From: an uncultured bacterium
Lineage (GTDB): Bacteria; Muiribacteriota; Ozemobacteria; Ozemobacterales; Ozemobacteraceae
DNA: 64,000 bases
NCBI GenBank assembly: GCA_937949615.1
Contig: CALEDQ010000008.1
Coordinates: 806,001-870,000 of the forward strand
Direction: 5' to 3'
Shown: piece after piece, positions 34,249 through 42,786 of the stretch
How the letters are laid out: every line of letters starts with the position of its first letter
How positions within the stretch are numbered: the first letter of the stretch is position 1
Made by a program: the position numbers and the translations under genes
The notes under the pieces: model-generated
Told to the model about the DNA's origin: nothing
The model's database searches: none
What the model saw: only the letters and a program-made list of their open reading frames with translations

Positions 34249-35247
34249 TCAGGCCTTTGCGACTGAGGATGAGCCAACTTCATTTTTCAGCGGGTAGAAA
34301 CAGGCGACTTTTCGGCCATCAGGCAGCGATTCTGAGCCAGGCCGCTCCCTGCGGCATTTTTCCTGCGCAAAGCGACAGCGGTCTGAATAAACACAACCAG
34401 ATGGCTTACGGTCGGGAGCCGGCAGACTCCCCGGTATCGCAACCGGCAGCTTTCTTTCTGGTATCAGCCGCGGCAAAGCCGCAACCAGATCGGCAGTATA
34501 AGGGTGTGCCGGCGCCGCCAGAATCTGGCGCGTTTCGCCGTTCTCGACCAGACAGCCACAGTAAAAAACCGCAAGATGATCAGAAACAGCTCGAATGACA
34601 CCCAGATCGTGACTGATAAAAATCATTGTGCGGCCCTCATTTTCTATCTGGGCGCGCAATTCAGCCAGCAGCTGCACCTGAAGTTCAGCATCGATAGCCG
34701 TGGTCGGCTCATCGGCAATAATCAGGTCAGGCTCCATGACCAGTGCCATGGCAATCATCGCCCGCTGCCGCATACCACCACTCAACTGATGCGGGTAAGA
34801 ATGCAGAAACCTGTCCGGATCAGAAAAACCGGCGCGCAGCAATGCCCGCCTGACCTTCTCATCGACCTGTTCCCGCGCGGCTTTCGCTTCGTGGGCATAA
34901 ACCGTTTCGCTGATCTGATCATACAGCGTCATGAGCGGATTCATCGCGGTCATCGGCTCCTGAAATATGAACCCGATGCGCCGCCCCCTGAATTTCTGCC
35001 AGGTTGCCTCATCGGCACCGGTCAGCGTCTGCCCGGCAAACTCGATCTGCCCAGAACGCGCCGAAACCACCGCCTCAGGAAAAAGGCCGGCAATGTTCAT
35101 CGCCAGAACCGACTTCCCCGAGCCCGACTCGCCTGCTATCCCAAGACAGCGACCGGCCGGAACTTCGAGTGAAATGTTTTCGAGCACAGGCAGCAGGCGC
35201 CCGTCAGTGGCGCGAAGCCGCAGCGAAAAATCCTGTATTTTCAACAC
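34249..35247 (-). CDS. oppD: Oligopeptide/dipeptide ABC transporter ATP-binding protein (OppD/DppD type)
   Basis: About 332 residues. I place the start at GTG 35247 (VLKIQDFSLRL), just past the upstream stop; the longer frame uses TTG 35289 and would overlap the binding-protein gene by 26 bases. Walker A GESGSGKSV, signature LSGGMRQRAMIAMAL, Walker B LIIADEPTTAID and the C-terminal GCVYSDRCRFAQEKC cysteine motif are all intact. It pairs with the OppF-type ATPase 71 bases downstream. Together with the upstream lipoprotein it forms a peptide importer lacking its membrane subunits in this window. Confidence 0.9.
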   Translation of the reverse strand: MLKIQDFSLRLRATDGRLLPVLENISLEVPAGRCLGIAGESGSGKSVLAMNIAGLFPEAVVSARSGQIEFAGQTLTGADEATWQKFRGRRIGFIFQEPMTAMNPLMTLYDQISETVYAHEAKAAREQVDEKVRRALLRAGFSDPDRFLHSYPHQLSGGMRQRAMIAMALVMEPDLIIADEPTTAIDAELQVQLLAELRAQIENEGRTMIFISHDLGVIRAVSDHLAVFYCGCLVENGETRQILAAPAHPYTADLVAALPRLIPERKLPVAIPGSLPAPDRKPSGCVYSDRCRFAQEKCRRERPGSESLPDGRKVACFYPLKNEVGSSSVAKA

Positions 35248-35263
35248 TTGGGGCCGCCCTGGG

Positions 35264-36961
35264 TCACAGCTGCGATTCAGCCGGACCAAATAGAAGTTTC
35301 CAGTTCAGAACGTCGTTCCAGATAGCACAGGCCGCAGTCGAAAGCCCGGCATCGGCGTGATAAAGACCAACATCCATGGGTCTGACCAGAAATGCCATCG
35401 GACGAGATTCTTCAAGATAAGCTGACAGGCTTGCAACCGCCTGATTTCTGTCGACACCGTCGAGCATCGAATCAAGCTCCTCAAGAGTTTTATCGACCTG
35501 TCCATCCTTGACTCCGGCATAATTCAAATTATCAAGCACCTTCGGCGACGAATGCAGGAGCGAAACCCAGTTTCCACCAGCAGGAAACTGATAGCTGAGC
35601 AACGCTGTGCTGAATTCACCCTGTCTGAGGCGTTTTGATACGAAATCAGACCAGGAAACAGCTTCAACCGAAGCTTTAATATGGGCACGCCCCAGATCTA
35701 CAACGATCTGGTCTGCGATCACCCGGCGCGAAAGATTGTCATCGTTGATCAGAATCTTTATTTCAAAGGGACTGCCGTTGAAATCACGCCAGTTGTCATT
35801 GTTTGAATCTTTAACACCGGCTGCATCGAGCATTTTTTCGCCGCTGGCGAAACGGTTAGAATATTCTTCCGGGGCTGCCGGCCCTGAAGCCAGAATATTG
35901 CTGTAAAGTGCGACACCATCACCCGGGAACTGGTTTAATATGCGATTCCGGTCAACCAGCAGGTCAAGGGCGGTACGAACTTTCGCATCAGCAAGAGATG
36001 CGTCACGGGTGTTGAAAACCCAGACCATCGCAGCCTGATTCGGGTATTTTACAAACTTTACCTGGTCGAGCTTCATGTTTTCGAGCTGCTCTGAAATCAT
36101 TGAAGGTAGATTGATCCAGTCGTATTTTTTCTGCCTGAAATTAGAAACAAGCTGCTGAAAATCATAGCTGCTGTGAATCAGAACCGCCGGGCGCGATGCG
36201 GTCCGGTCATCGAGAAAATACGGATTGGCTTCAAGCAGAAGATAAGAGCTTTTTTCGCGGGCCTTGATCATATAAGGGCCGAGGCCAACCGGTTTATCTG
36301 CATACATTTCGAGCACCGAGGCCGCGCTGGCATTTTTGACTTCACCGGCAGCCGATGCTGTTACAGATTGATCGGCAGATGCCGCCGGTTTATCTGAGTC
36401 GAGAATATGCTTAGGCAGCAGCCCGACGCAGAGCAGATCGAGATACTGGCGCGAATTACCGGCAAATATCATGTGGCATCTCTGCCCCTGCCCGATCGAG
36501 GAAACAGCCAGAACTCCTTTTGCCAGTTCGACATAAGGGCTGTTGTTTTTGGGATCAGCCATCATTCTGATGGTAAATTCGAGAGCGCGCGGGTCAAATT
36601 CGGTTCCGTCATGCCATTTCAGGCCGCGGCGCCAGACGGCATCGAGAACTACAGTGCCGTTTTCACCGGGAGTCAAATAATATTCAGAAAAAAGATAAGG
36701 CACGAAACTACCGTCGGCAAGCTTGCGCAGCGGTGCAGCATGAATGAAGTTACTGACCATCTGCCCATGTTCTGATTCAAGATGTTCAATAGGATTAAGA
36801 CCGAGCGGATCGCCGTAAATCCCGAGCCTGACAACCCTGCCACTCGAATCATCAAGCATGGCAGCGATTTCGCCAGGAAGTTCCTGAGTGCGCCGGCAGC
36901 CGGAAAAATTCACCAGCGCCGCAATCAAAACGAATATCAATAGAATGCGGTAATTTTTCAT
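35264..36961 (-). CDS. Peptide ABC transporter substrate-binding lipoprotein (SBP family 5)
   Basis: 565 residues. The N-terminus is a lipoprotein signal (LLIFVLIAALVNFSGC, lipid Cys ~22). The SBP_bac_5 signature region follows: LRKLADGSFVPYLFSEYYL, WRRGLKWHDGTEFDPRALEFTI, and RTALDLLVDRNRILNQF further on. The protein should sit in the periplasm, tethered to a membrane, and deliver peptides or similar ligands. Length is normal for the family. The gene is first of three; the ATPases follow directly. An imperfect palindrome (36986-37017) lies upstream. Confidence 0.9.
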   Translation of the reverse strand: MKNYRILLIFVLIAALVNFSGCRRTQELPGEIAAMLDDSSGRVVRLGIYGDPLGLNPIEHLESEHGQMVSNFIHAAPLRKLADGSFVPYLFSEYYLTPGENGTVVLDAVWRRGLKWHDGTEFDPRALEFTIRMMADPKNNSPYVELAKGVLAVSSIGQGQRCHMIFAGNSRQYLDLLCVGLLPKHILDSDKPAASADQSVTASAAGEVKNASAASVLEMYADKPVGLGPYMIKAREKSSYLLLEANPYFLDDRTASRPAVLIHSSYDFQQLVSNFRQKKYDWINLPSMISEQLENMKLDQVKFVKYPNQAAMVWVFNTRDASLADAKVRTALDLLVDRNRILNQFPGDGVALYSNILASGPAAPEEYSNRFASGEKMLDAAGVKDSNNDNWRDFNGSPFEIKILINDDNLSRRVIADQIVVDLGRAHIKASVEAVSWSDFVSKRLRQGEFSTALLSYQFPAGGNWVSLLHSSPKVLDNLNYAGVKDGQVDKTLEELDSMLDGVDRNQAVASLSAYLEESRPMAFLVRPMDVGLYHADAGLSTAACAIWNDVLNWKLLFGPAESQL

Positions 36962-36985
36962 AATTCTGTTTCCTTATTCAACATT

Positions 36986-37017
36986 CGGTAGGGTGCCCTC
37001 GCGAGTGCACCCTACCG
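36986..37017. repeat. 32-bp imperfect palindrome
   Basis: Arms CGGTAGGGTGC (36986-36996) and GCACCCTACCG (37007-37017) flank an inner CTCGCGAG palindrome, leaving one mismatched pair. No T-run follows. It resembles REP-type intergenic palindromes; only one copy is seen in the window. Confidence 0.6.
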
Positions 37018-37071
37018 TGCAGCCTACGCAGGACATTTCATTTATTTTGCACATTCAATTTTGTCAAAGGA

Positions 37072-39876
37072 TCAGTTCCCCTGTGGGGCCTGAAAAATCA
37101 CGTTCCCTGAAGGAGTAACCGATGTTGCCTCACCGGTGCCTGCGCCTGTTTCACCGCCCGGAGCAGTAAGTGGCTGCTGCAAAGGCATCTGGGGAGCGGG
37201 AGTCGGCATTTCCGCAGGCTGGCGATTATTCTTTCTGATCATTTCTTCGGCCCATTGCCTGGTTTCGGTAGCGGTAAGTGCTGAGCCAGCGATTCTCGAA
37301 AGCATCGGCACAGCTTCGCCAGCTTTACCATTCTGAAGCAGTGACCTGCTCATATTTACCTCGGCTTCGGTAATTGAAGCAACAAGCGAAATGGCGTGGC
37401 TTCTGATTTCCGGGGGGGCGGCCGGTGAGGCGGCAGCAGTTTCTAGGTGCTGACGTGCCCGGCCAAGCTGCTGCGAACGCACCAGAATCACGCCCAGGTC
37501 GCGATGGAACACGGGGTTGTCAGGATTCAGGTCGAGAGCTTTCAGCATCGCTTCCTCGGCCCGCTGCTGCAGACCGATGTTCGAGGCAGAAATGCCGACG
37601 ATGTTCAGCATCGTCGGGTCGCGGTCCTGAACGAGTGCTGAGACAGAAGCCGCGTAGTTGTAGGCTTCTTCCCATTTCTGAGTGCCGGCTTTAGCGACTG
37701 CTAGCGAAGCTTTCGCCTGCAGTTCGAAAGACGGAAAGGCGAGAGCTTTTGTCAGGTATTTTTCGGCCTGAGCCAGCAGTTCGGTCTTTCTTTCTTCTGG
37801 AATAGCGTATCTGGTAATATCGAGAGCGATCTTGCCGGCATACATGTAATAAATCGAACGCGCCTCACCGGCGGTGAGTTCGAGACCGTGTATCGCTTCC
37901 TGGTAGGCTTCGACAAGTTTGTTCATCAGGTGATAGTAGATGTGCATTTTGCGGAAAACCACCGAATGATAGGTCGATCTGGCGTTGAAATTGATATTCT
38001 GCATCGATCTGTCGGCGTAAACCATGGCCCGTTGCGGATCCTGTTCCTGGGCGTAAATTGCTGAAAGTTTCAGGTAGGGATCACCAGGAAGCGGGTCGAG
38101 GACGATAGCATCGGTTAAAAGAGCTTTAGCCCGGTTGACCGCTTCTGCCTGGGTATATTTCATATACATGTCAGCTTCGCGCACCATCTCATCGGCCTTC
38201 CAGCAGCGCATCTCATGAACGGTGTTGGTTATGCCGCCAAGCAGCGCAACCCCGGCGAATGCCAGAGCAACAGTCTGATCGATATTGATTTTACGACGCA
38301 CGAGCGGCGAATTGAAAAAGTCGGTTTCGGTAAGCACCGGCACCAGACCGAGAAAGAGAACAGCGTAAACCGCAGTTTCAATACGATGGAACGGGAAATC
38401 CGGAATGGCGGCGAGCATCTGCGACACCATCGCGGCACCGAGCCCGATCAGCAGAATATGTTCGCCACGCATTTCCCCGTCGGGGCGGCTGAAGATTTCG
38501 CGACGCAGAGCCAGTTGAATGCTGGCAAAAAAGCGATAAACGACAAACAGAAACAGCAGCATACCCACGACGCCCATCTCGGAAATAAGCTGCAGCCAGT
38601 CATTGTGCGCCTGACGGAAAGTGACCGCGGTAAAAGTCTCTTTGTTGTCTTCAGAGAAGGTTTTGCCTTCCTGCAGCGGGAAAAAGTGCTTGAAAGCCCC
38701 GAAACCACGCCCGAAAAGCGTATCGAAAACCGAGCCATCGAAGGCCTTGATAGTGCCATACCAGACCCACATGCGCTCATAGGTGTTGCTGGCAAGGCGA
38801 TCGAGGGTAAAGGTGTATTTGATTTTGTCGAGAATGCTCTCAGACTGAATCGTCTTGACCGACAACGCAAAAAGACCGGCGAAAATCAGAACCACTGCGG
38901 TCAGGAAAAAGGGTGCATTCTTGCGCATCAGCTTCTGCTTGCGGTCGTTGAGAAAAAGCATGATGGCCATGTAGACAATACCACAGGCAATACCGATGAG
39001 GGCCGCGCGGCAACGGGTGATGTAAAGGCCGTAAAGAAGCCAGCCATACAGCCCGAGCGATATGACCTTCATTACCGTGCTGCGATAGTAAAAGAAGAAG
39101 GCCAGAGGCAGAAAGGCCGTGAACATCGCGAATGTGCCGAGATAGTTGCGGTTTCCGAAGGTCGAAACGACCGAACCCATGTCGTAGTTCCGGTTGGCAA
39201 GTTGAGGAAACAAAGGCAGATAGTAGCCATTCGGGTCGACCTGACCGTTGAGCACTTCCTCTTTTACGTATCGGATGAGGCTCTGGGCATCGAACTTAAA
39301 ATAGAAATTGTAGGTTTCCATGATACCGATCGTCGAGGTGGCGATGCCGGTAAAAATGACGGCCCAGAGAATAAGTTCGACCTGCCAGCGACTGCGAACC
39401 ACATTTGCCACCAGCGGGAAAAGCAGGATTATGCTAAAAACCCCGCGCAAATCGCGAATCGCCGACGGCACGTTGTAATTCCACATCACCGACAGGGCTG
39501 CAAAGCCGAAGAACAGCGTCAGCGGAAAATCGATACTGGTGCGAGCCAGAGCCGGCGTTCGCCGGGTAAACAGGCGGGCGCAGTAGATGCCGGCAAGAAT
39601 GGCGATCGCGATTTTCGAGAAGAACTCTTTCGGAGTCAGAAAGTTTTCGGTCGTGGCACGGCTGTAGAGAAACGGCATCACCAGAACAACGAGAAGAATG
39701 CCAATATAGACAATCCAGTCAGTAACCGAGAGTTCGGCACGGGTCTCATTGTTGTTCTTGCGGAACAACCGGTAAAAAAAGTCTTCAAAAGCCTGCAGCC
39801 CCGATGGCTGACTGCCGACTACGCCTTCAGGCTTGTCGCTGCCGGCTGCCAAAGTTCTGACCCGTTTTTTTGCCAT
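37072..39876 (-). CDS. O-antigen ligase family protein with C-terminal TPR domain
   Basis: 934 residues. The N-terminal ~560 residues hold about 12 membrane helices of the Wzy_C/WaaL/PglL superfamily, with the conserved arginine in ITRCRAALIGI and the periplasmic loop histidine in RQAHNDWLQLISEMG. Residues ~600-870 form tetratricopeptide repeats (e.g. PYLKLSAIYAQEQDPQRAMVYADRS and NPVFHRDLGVILVRSQQLGRARQHLETAA). The last ~60 residues are Pro/Gln/Thr-rich. The family transfers lipid-linked glycans to lipid A or, in PglL/TfpO, to pilins. It starts 2 bases after a pseudopilin stop, which suggests a pilin-linked role. Confidence 0.87.
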   Translation of the reverse strand: MAKKRVRTLAAGSDKPEGVVGSQPSGLQAFEDFFYRLFRKNNNETRAELSVTDWIVYIGILLVVLVMPFLYSRATTENFLTPKEFFSKIAIAILAGIYCARLFTRRTPALARTSIDFPLTLFFGFAALSVMWNYNVPSAIRDLRGVFSIILLFPLVANVVRSRWQVELILWAVIFTGIATSTIGIMETYNFYFKFDAQSLIRYVKEEVLNGQVDPNGYYLPLFPQLANRNYDMGSVVSTFGNRNYLGTFAMFTAFLPLAFFFYYRSTVMKVISLGLYGWLLYGLYITRCRAALIGIACGIVYMAIMLFLNDRKQKLMRKNAPFFLTAVVLIFAGLFALSVKTIQSESILDKIKYTFTLDRLASNTYERMWVWYGTIKAFDGSVFDTLFGRGFGAFKHFFPLQEGKTFSEDNKETFTAVTFRQAHNDWLQLISEMGVVGMLLFLFVVYRFFASIQLALRREIFSRPDGEMRGEHILLIGLGAAMVSQMLAAIPDFPFHRIETAVYAVLFLGLVPVLTETDFFNSPLVRRKINIDQTVALAFAGVALLGGITNTVHEMRCWKADEMVREADMYMKYTQAEAVNRAKALLTDAIVLDPLPGDPYLKLSAIYAQEQDPQRAMVYADRSMQNINFNARSTYHSVVFRKMHIYYHLMNKLVEAYQEAIHGLELTAGEARSIYYMYAGKIALDITRYAIPEERKTELLAQAEKYLTKALAFPSFELQAKASLAVAKAGTQKWEEAYNYAASVSALVQDRDPTMLNIVGISASNIGLQQRAEEAMLKALDLNPDNPVFHRDLGVILVRSQQLGRARQHLETAAASPAAPPEIRSHAISLVASITEAEVNMSRSLLQNGKAGEAVPMLSRIAGSALTATETRQWAEEMIRKNNRQPAEMPTPAPQMPLQQPLTAPGGETGAGTGEATSVTPSGNVIFQAPQGN

Positions 39877-39878
39877 GA

Positions 39879-40637
39879 TTAATTAGCCTTGATAACAACC
39901 GGATCAGCCGGATATTCGCCGGTCGAGCCGTTGGCCTTGCGGTCAGAATAATCTTTTATGCGGCTGTTGCCTGGAGAGACTCTGACAGTTGAAGATCCCG
40001 GATAAAATGCGGTGTCGCTTGCGAGATTGTTGAATTCAAGAAGAATTTCAGCAGCAGAAGCGGGAAAACTTGCCGGGCTGGCAAAAATACTGACTGCCAC
40101 GTCTGAAGAAAACAAAAGATCACCGGCAGAGGGCGAAGCATTATCGTAAACAAGAGCGGTGTCAGACGCCGGAATAAAGCGTGAGAATTCAAGACGGAGC
40201 AGATCTTTCTGGCTTATCATACGGTTATTGTCGATGTCGACCCAGGTAGCGCGCTGCAGCGTCAACGGCGGTTTGTAATCAACGACGATATCATCGCGCT
40301 CGACACTGTTATCCGGGCCATTTGACTTAACCTGGCCCTTCAGCCAGTCGACTTCGTAATCGCGACCCCATGGGTCACGGGGCAGGTCCTGCAGGTAATG
40401 CCCGAGCAGTACGCGCAGGTCGGTTCCCTGGAATGGCCGTTCGGCCATTGTGTCATGCTTAACCAGAGCCTCTTTGATGATATCAAGTTCGTGTTTGGCC
40501 TTGGCAAGACGCGACTGCCTTACATAATCCTGATAATAAGGCAGGGCAACGCCAATCAGTATGGCGATGATGGTAACGACGATCAACAGTTCAATCAAAG
40601 AAAATGCTCGTTTATTCATGGTTGAAAATACTACCAT
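39879..40637 (-). CDS. GspG-like pseudopilin with C-terminal extension
   Basis: 252 residues. I keep ATG 40637 because GGGAG lies nine bases upstream; the alternative ATG 40619 has no ribosome site. The prepilin segment is NKRA/FSLIELLIVVTIIAI: cleavage would follow Ala rather than the usual Gly, with Glu5 present. GspG features follow: RDPWGRDYEV and NGPDNSVERDDI, the calcium-site region of major T2SS pseudopilins. After that comes WVDIDNNRMISQKDLLRLEFSR, the extension shared by this array (EF-hand-like loop plus FSR strand). It lies between two O-antigen-ligase-family genes. Confidence 0.88.
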   Translation of the reverse strand: MVVFSTMNKRAFSLIELLIVVTIIAILIGVALPYYQDYVRQSRLAKAKHELDIIKEALVKHDTMAERPFQGTDLRVLLGHYLQDLPRDPWGRDYEVDWLKGQVKSNGPDNSVERDDIVVDYKPPLTLQRATWVDIDNNRMISQKDLLRLEFSRFIPASDTALVYDNASPSAGDLLFSSDVAVSIFASPASFPASAAEILLEFNNLASDTAFYPGSSTVRVSPGNSRIKDYSDRKANGSTGEYPADPVVIKAN

Positions 40638-40727
40638 ACCCTTTTTCTCCCAACAACTAAAAGCTTAATACGAACACAAGACAGAGCTGCTCAACATTAG
40701 ATCCACAGAAAATTTTGCGCCGGCTCT

Positions 40728-42695
40728 TCATTTCTCAGTCTGGTTCAGATTGATGCGGTTGGCGGCGATACCCATACCAAGAAGGCCCCAGAAAACCGGG
40801 GCAATGCCGACAATGCTGTCATTGAAAATTGCAGCGACCAGATACGCCACTATCGCAGCCATTATTCCAAGGCCTGCGATTTCAGATAAACTTTCAAATC
40901 GGCATTTCCAGTATATTTTTGCCGACTCCCGCAGATAAACCGCAAACAGTGCCAGAATCGCAAACAGCGAAATCATACCGGAGTTGATGGCAATCTGAAG
41001 ATAAAGATTATGCGGCTTTTCGATCATGGTAAAGATACCACTCGGCCAGACCCGCAGTTTTCCAAGATAATCGTGATTGGGGAAATGGAAAGCGAAAGTA
41101 TCAGGGCCATAGCCGACCAGCAAAGTCTTTTTGAGCATGGGCAGCGTTCGCGACCAGATATACCCGCGATTGCTGGCCAGGCCCTGACAACCGGCAAAAC
41201 CAAATGCTTCGACTTCCTGAACATCGACCGGTTTACCAAACTGATTGATCAGCTTGAAGCCCCTATCAGTGTTCACCACATAAAAACTGACGCCGCCACG
41301 CCCGATTTCGAAAACATTGTATTCAGGCCAGGCATAGATAAGAAAGCCACGCATCTTTTTTTCAGGAAAAATCAGCAGATACTCTTTTGAAGTGAAGAAA
41401 CCACGGCCGGTTCCTGAGGCAGTTTCGCTTCCGGTTGTCGTTACAGCGACAGGTGTTACCGCCTGATTTCCGGGCAGCGACTGGAAAATGCTCGTCGAGC
41501 TGCTCGCCAGTGCGGTAAAAGAAGCGAGCGGCGATTTATTGTCAGTTCTCAGATGCGGGTTAGGTAAAAGACTGTAGTTAACCAACTCCCCTTTGTGATC
41601 GTAGAACTCGACCTGCTCATTGTTCAGTCTGACTTCAGTTTTCAGGTCGTCGAAAACGAACGAGAATGAATCGGTGGCCAGCTTGAGATCCTGAAAATTG
41701 CCAAAAAGATTGTTTCTGACCTCTACGGGTCTGGCGATAGAAGTTTCAAGAAATCTAGGCACTTCTTTTTCTTTCCAGGTAAAGGCATCCATGGCGAACG
41801 GCATCAGGGAGAAGCACAATAGAAGCAGAGCCAGCCGCCGCTTGCGCGCCCAGACTTCGCGCCAGACGAAAGGAAGCAAGATTAAAGCTGCAATTACAGC
41901 ACCGAGAAAACCGGCCCTCGATTTGGAGCCGAGCAGATTGCAGAAAATCAGCAGATTGATCGGTATCAGGGCAAATTTCAGGCGGTTGTTAACGAGCAAA
42001 GCCAGCGCGAAAGTCAGGGCGAAAAGCATGGCCATGTAGCTGCCGGTGAAGTTGCCGTTGCCAAAGGTCAGAAAAATCGAATGCATACTGCCTTTCAGCT
42101 GGCTGAGATTGATGCCGGGCTGCAGCTGCCGCACTTTTTCAGGCACGATAAGCCAGTCAGCCATTTCAGAATACAAAAAATTGGCACCCAGAAACTGGGC
42201 AACGCCGGCAATCGCAAGAATTGTGGCTGAGACCAGCAGCATGCCCAGCAGAATTTTAAGCTCCCGCCGCGTTTCGGTCAGGTTGATAAAGAGAAAAATG
42301 ATGCTCATGTAGCTGAGATGCACGAGCATTCCCTCGTGTCGGTGCGGATCGCCGAAGAACGCAATCTGCCAGTGGTCGGCAAAAATCGTCGAGACAATGA
42401 TGAAAAAGCTGTATACAGCAAGAGGCCGATGATACCAATTTGCGGTTGTTACACGGTTACATCGATACCACGCCAGCGCTGTCGCCGCCAGAATACAGGT
42501 CCATACCGATTTATAGAAAGAAAACAGATCGCCCTGAATCGAAGGCCCATAAGTCTCAGCAGCGGCGCCTTCAAAGGTCACCAGCCGCATATAAACTATC
42601 ATAGGCAGCAACCCGATGATCGCACCCATCAGCAGTAGCGGCAATGCCGAAACCGGTCTTGTCGGAACAGACTTTTCTTCTAAAGATTCGCTCAC
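40728..42695 (-). CDS. O-antigen ligase family protein (PglL/WaaL-like)
   Basis: 655 residues, starting at GTG 42695 with GAGG eight bases upstream. About 12 membrane helices; the superfamily arginine is in GSKSRAGFLGAV and the catalytic-loop histidine in IEKPHNLYLQIAINSGM. A ~230-residue periplasmic insertion (about 300-540) precedes the histidine loop and contains IGRGGVSFYVVN and a SNRGYIWSRTLPMLKKTLLVGYGPDTF segment. It is a paralogue of 42787-44826 with shared motifs throughout. The neighbouring genes are pseudopilins, so an O-oligosaccharyltransferase for pilins is likely; lipid-A ligase remains possible. The ribosome site is buried in a predicted hairpin. Confidence 0.87.
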   Translation of the reverse strand: MSESLEEKSVPTRPVSALPLLLMGAIIGLLPMIVYMRLVTFEGAAAETYGPSIQGDLFSFYKSVWTCILAATALAWYRCNRVTTANWYHRPLAVYSFFIIVSTIFADHWQIAFFGDPHRHEGMLVHLSYMSIIFLFINLTETRRELKILLGMLLVSATILAIAGVAQFLGANFLYSEMADWLIVPEKVRQLQPGINLSQLKGSMHSIFLTFGNGNFTGSYMAMLFALTFALALLVNNRLKFALIPINLLIFCNLLGSKSRAGFLGAVIAALILLPFVWREVWARKRRLALLLLCFSLMPFAMDAFTWKEKEVPRFLETSIARPVEVRNNLFGNFQDLKLATDSFSFVFDDLKTEVRLNNEQVEFYDHKGELVNYSLLPNPHLRTDNKSPLASFTALASSSTSIFQSLPGNQAVTPVAVTTTGSETASGTGRGFFTSKEYLLIFPEKKMRGFLIYAWPEYNVFEIGRGGVSFYVVNTDRGFKLINQFGKPVDVQEVEAFGFAGCQGLASNRGYIWSRTLPMLKKTLLVGYGPDTFAFHFPNHDYLGKLRVWPSGIFTMIEKPHNLYLQIAINSGMISLFAILALFAVYLRESAKIYWKCRFESLSEIAGLGIMAAIVAYLVAAIFNDSIVGIAPVFWGLLGMGIAANRINLNQTEK

Positions 42696-42699
42696 AAAA

Positions 42700-42751
42700 T
42701 GCCTCGCAGAAACGGTTGTAAAATCAATAGCATTTAATCAGCTGCGAGGCA
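42700..42751 (-). promoter_or_regulatory. Hairpin that sequesters the ribosome-binding site of the ligase gene at 40728
   Basis: On the minus strand the arms TGCCTCGCAG (42751-42742) and CTGCGAGGCA (42709-42700) form a perfect 10-bp stem with a 32-base loop. The 3' arm contains the GAGG ribosome site, and TTTT then the GTG start follow immediately. Folding would block initiation, so translation is probably controlled by upstream ribosomes, temperature or a trans factor. Confidence 0.6.
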
Positions 42752-42786
42752 AGCTTTGAATAGCAGCAGTAATTCACAGTGCAGCT

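Noticed and set aside
38215..39882. Long open frame on the plus strand (~555 codons) antisense to the TPR-containing ligase
   Set aside because: It lies wholly opposite a gene with clear membrane and TPR motifs, is His/Glu/Lys-rich with no domain or ribosome site, and is a codon-bias shadow.
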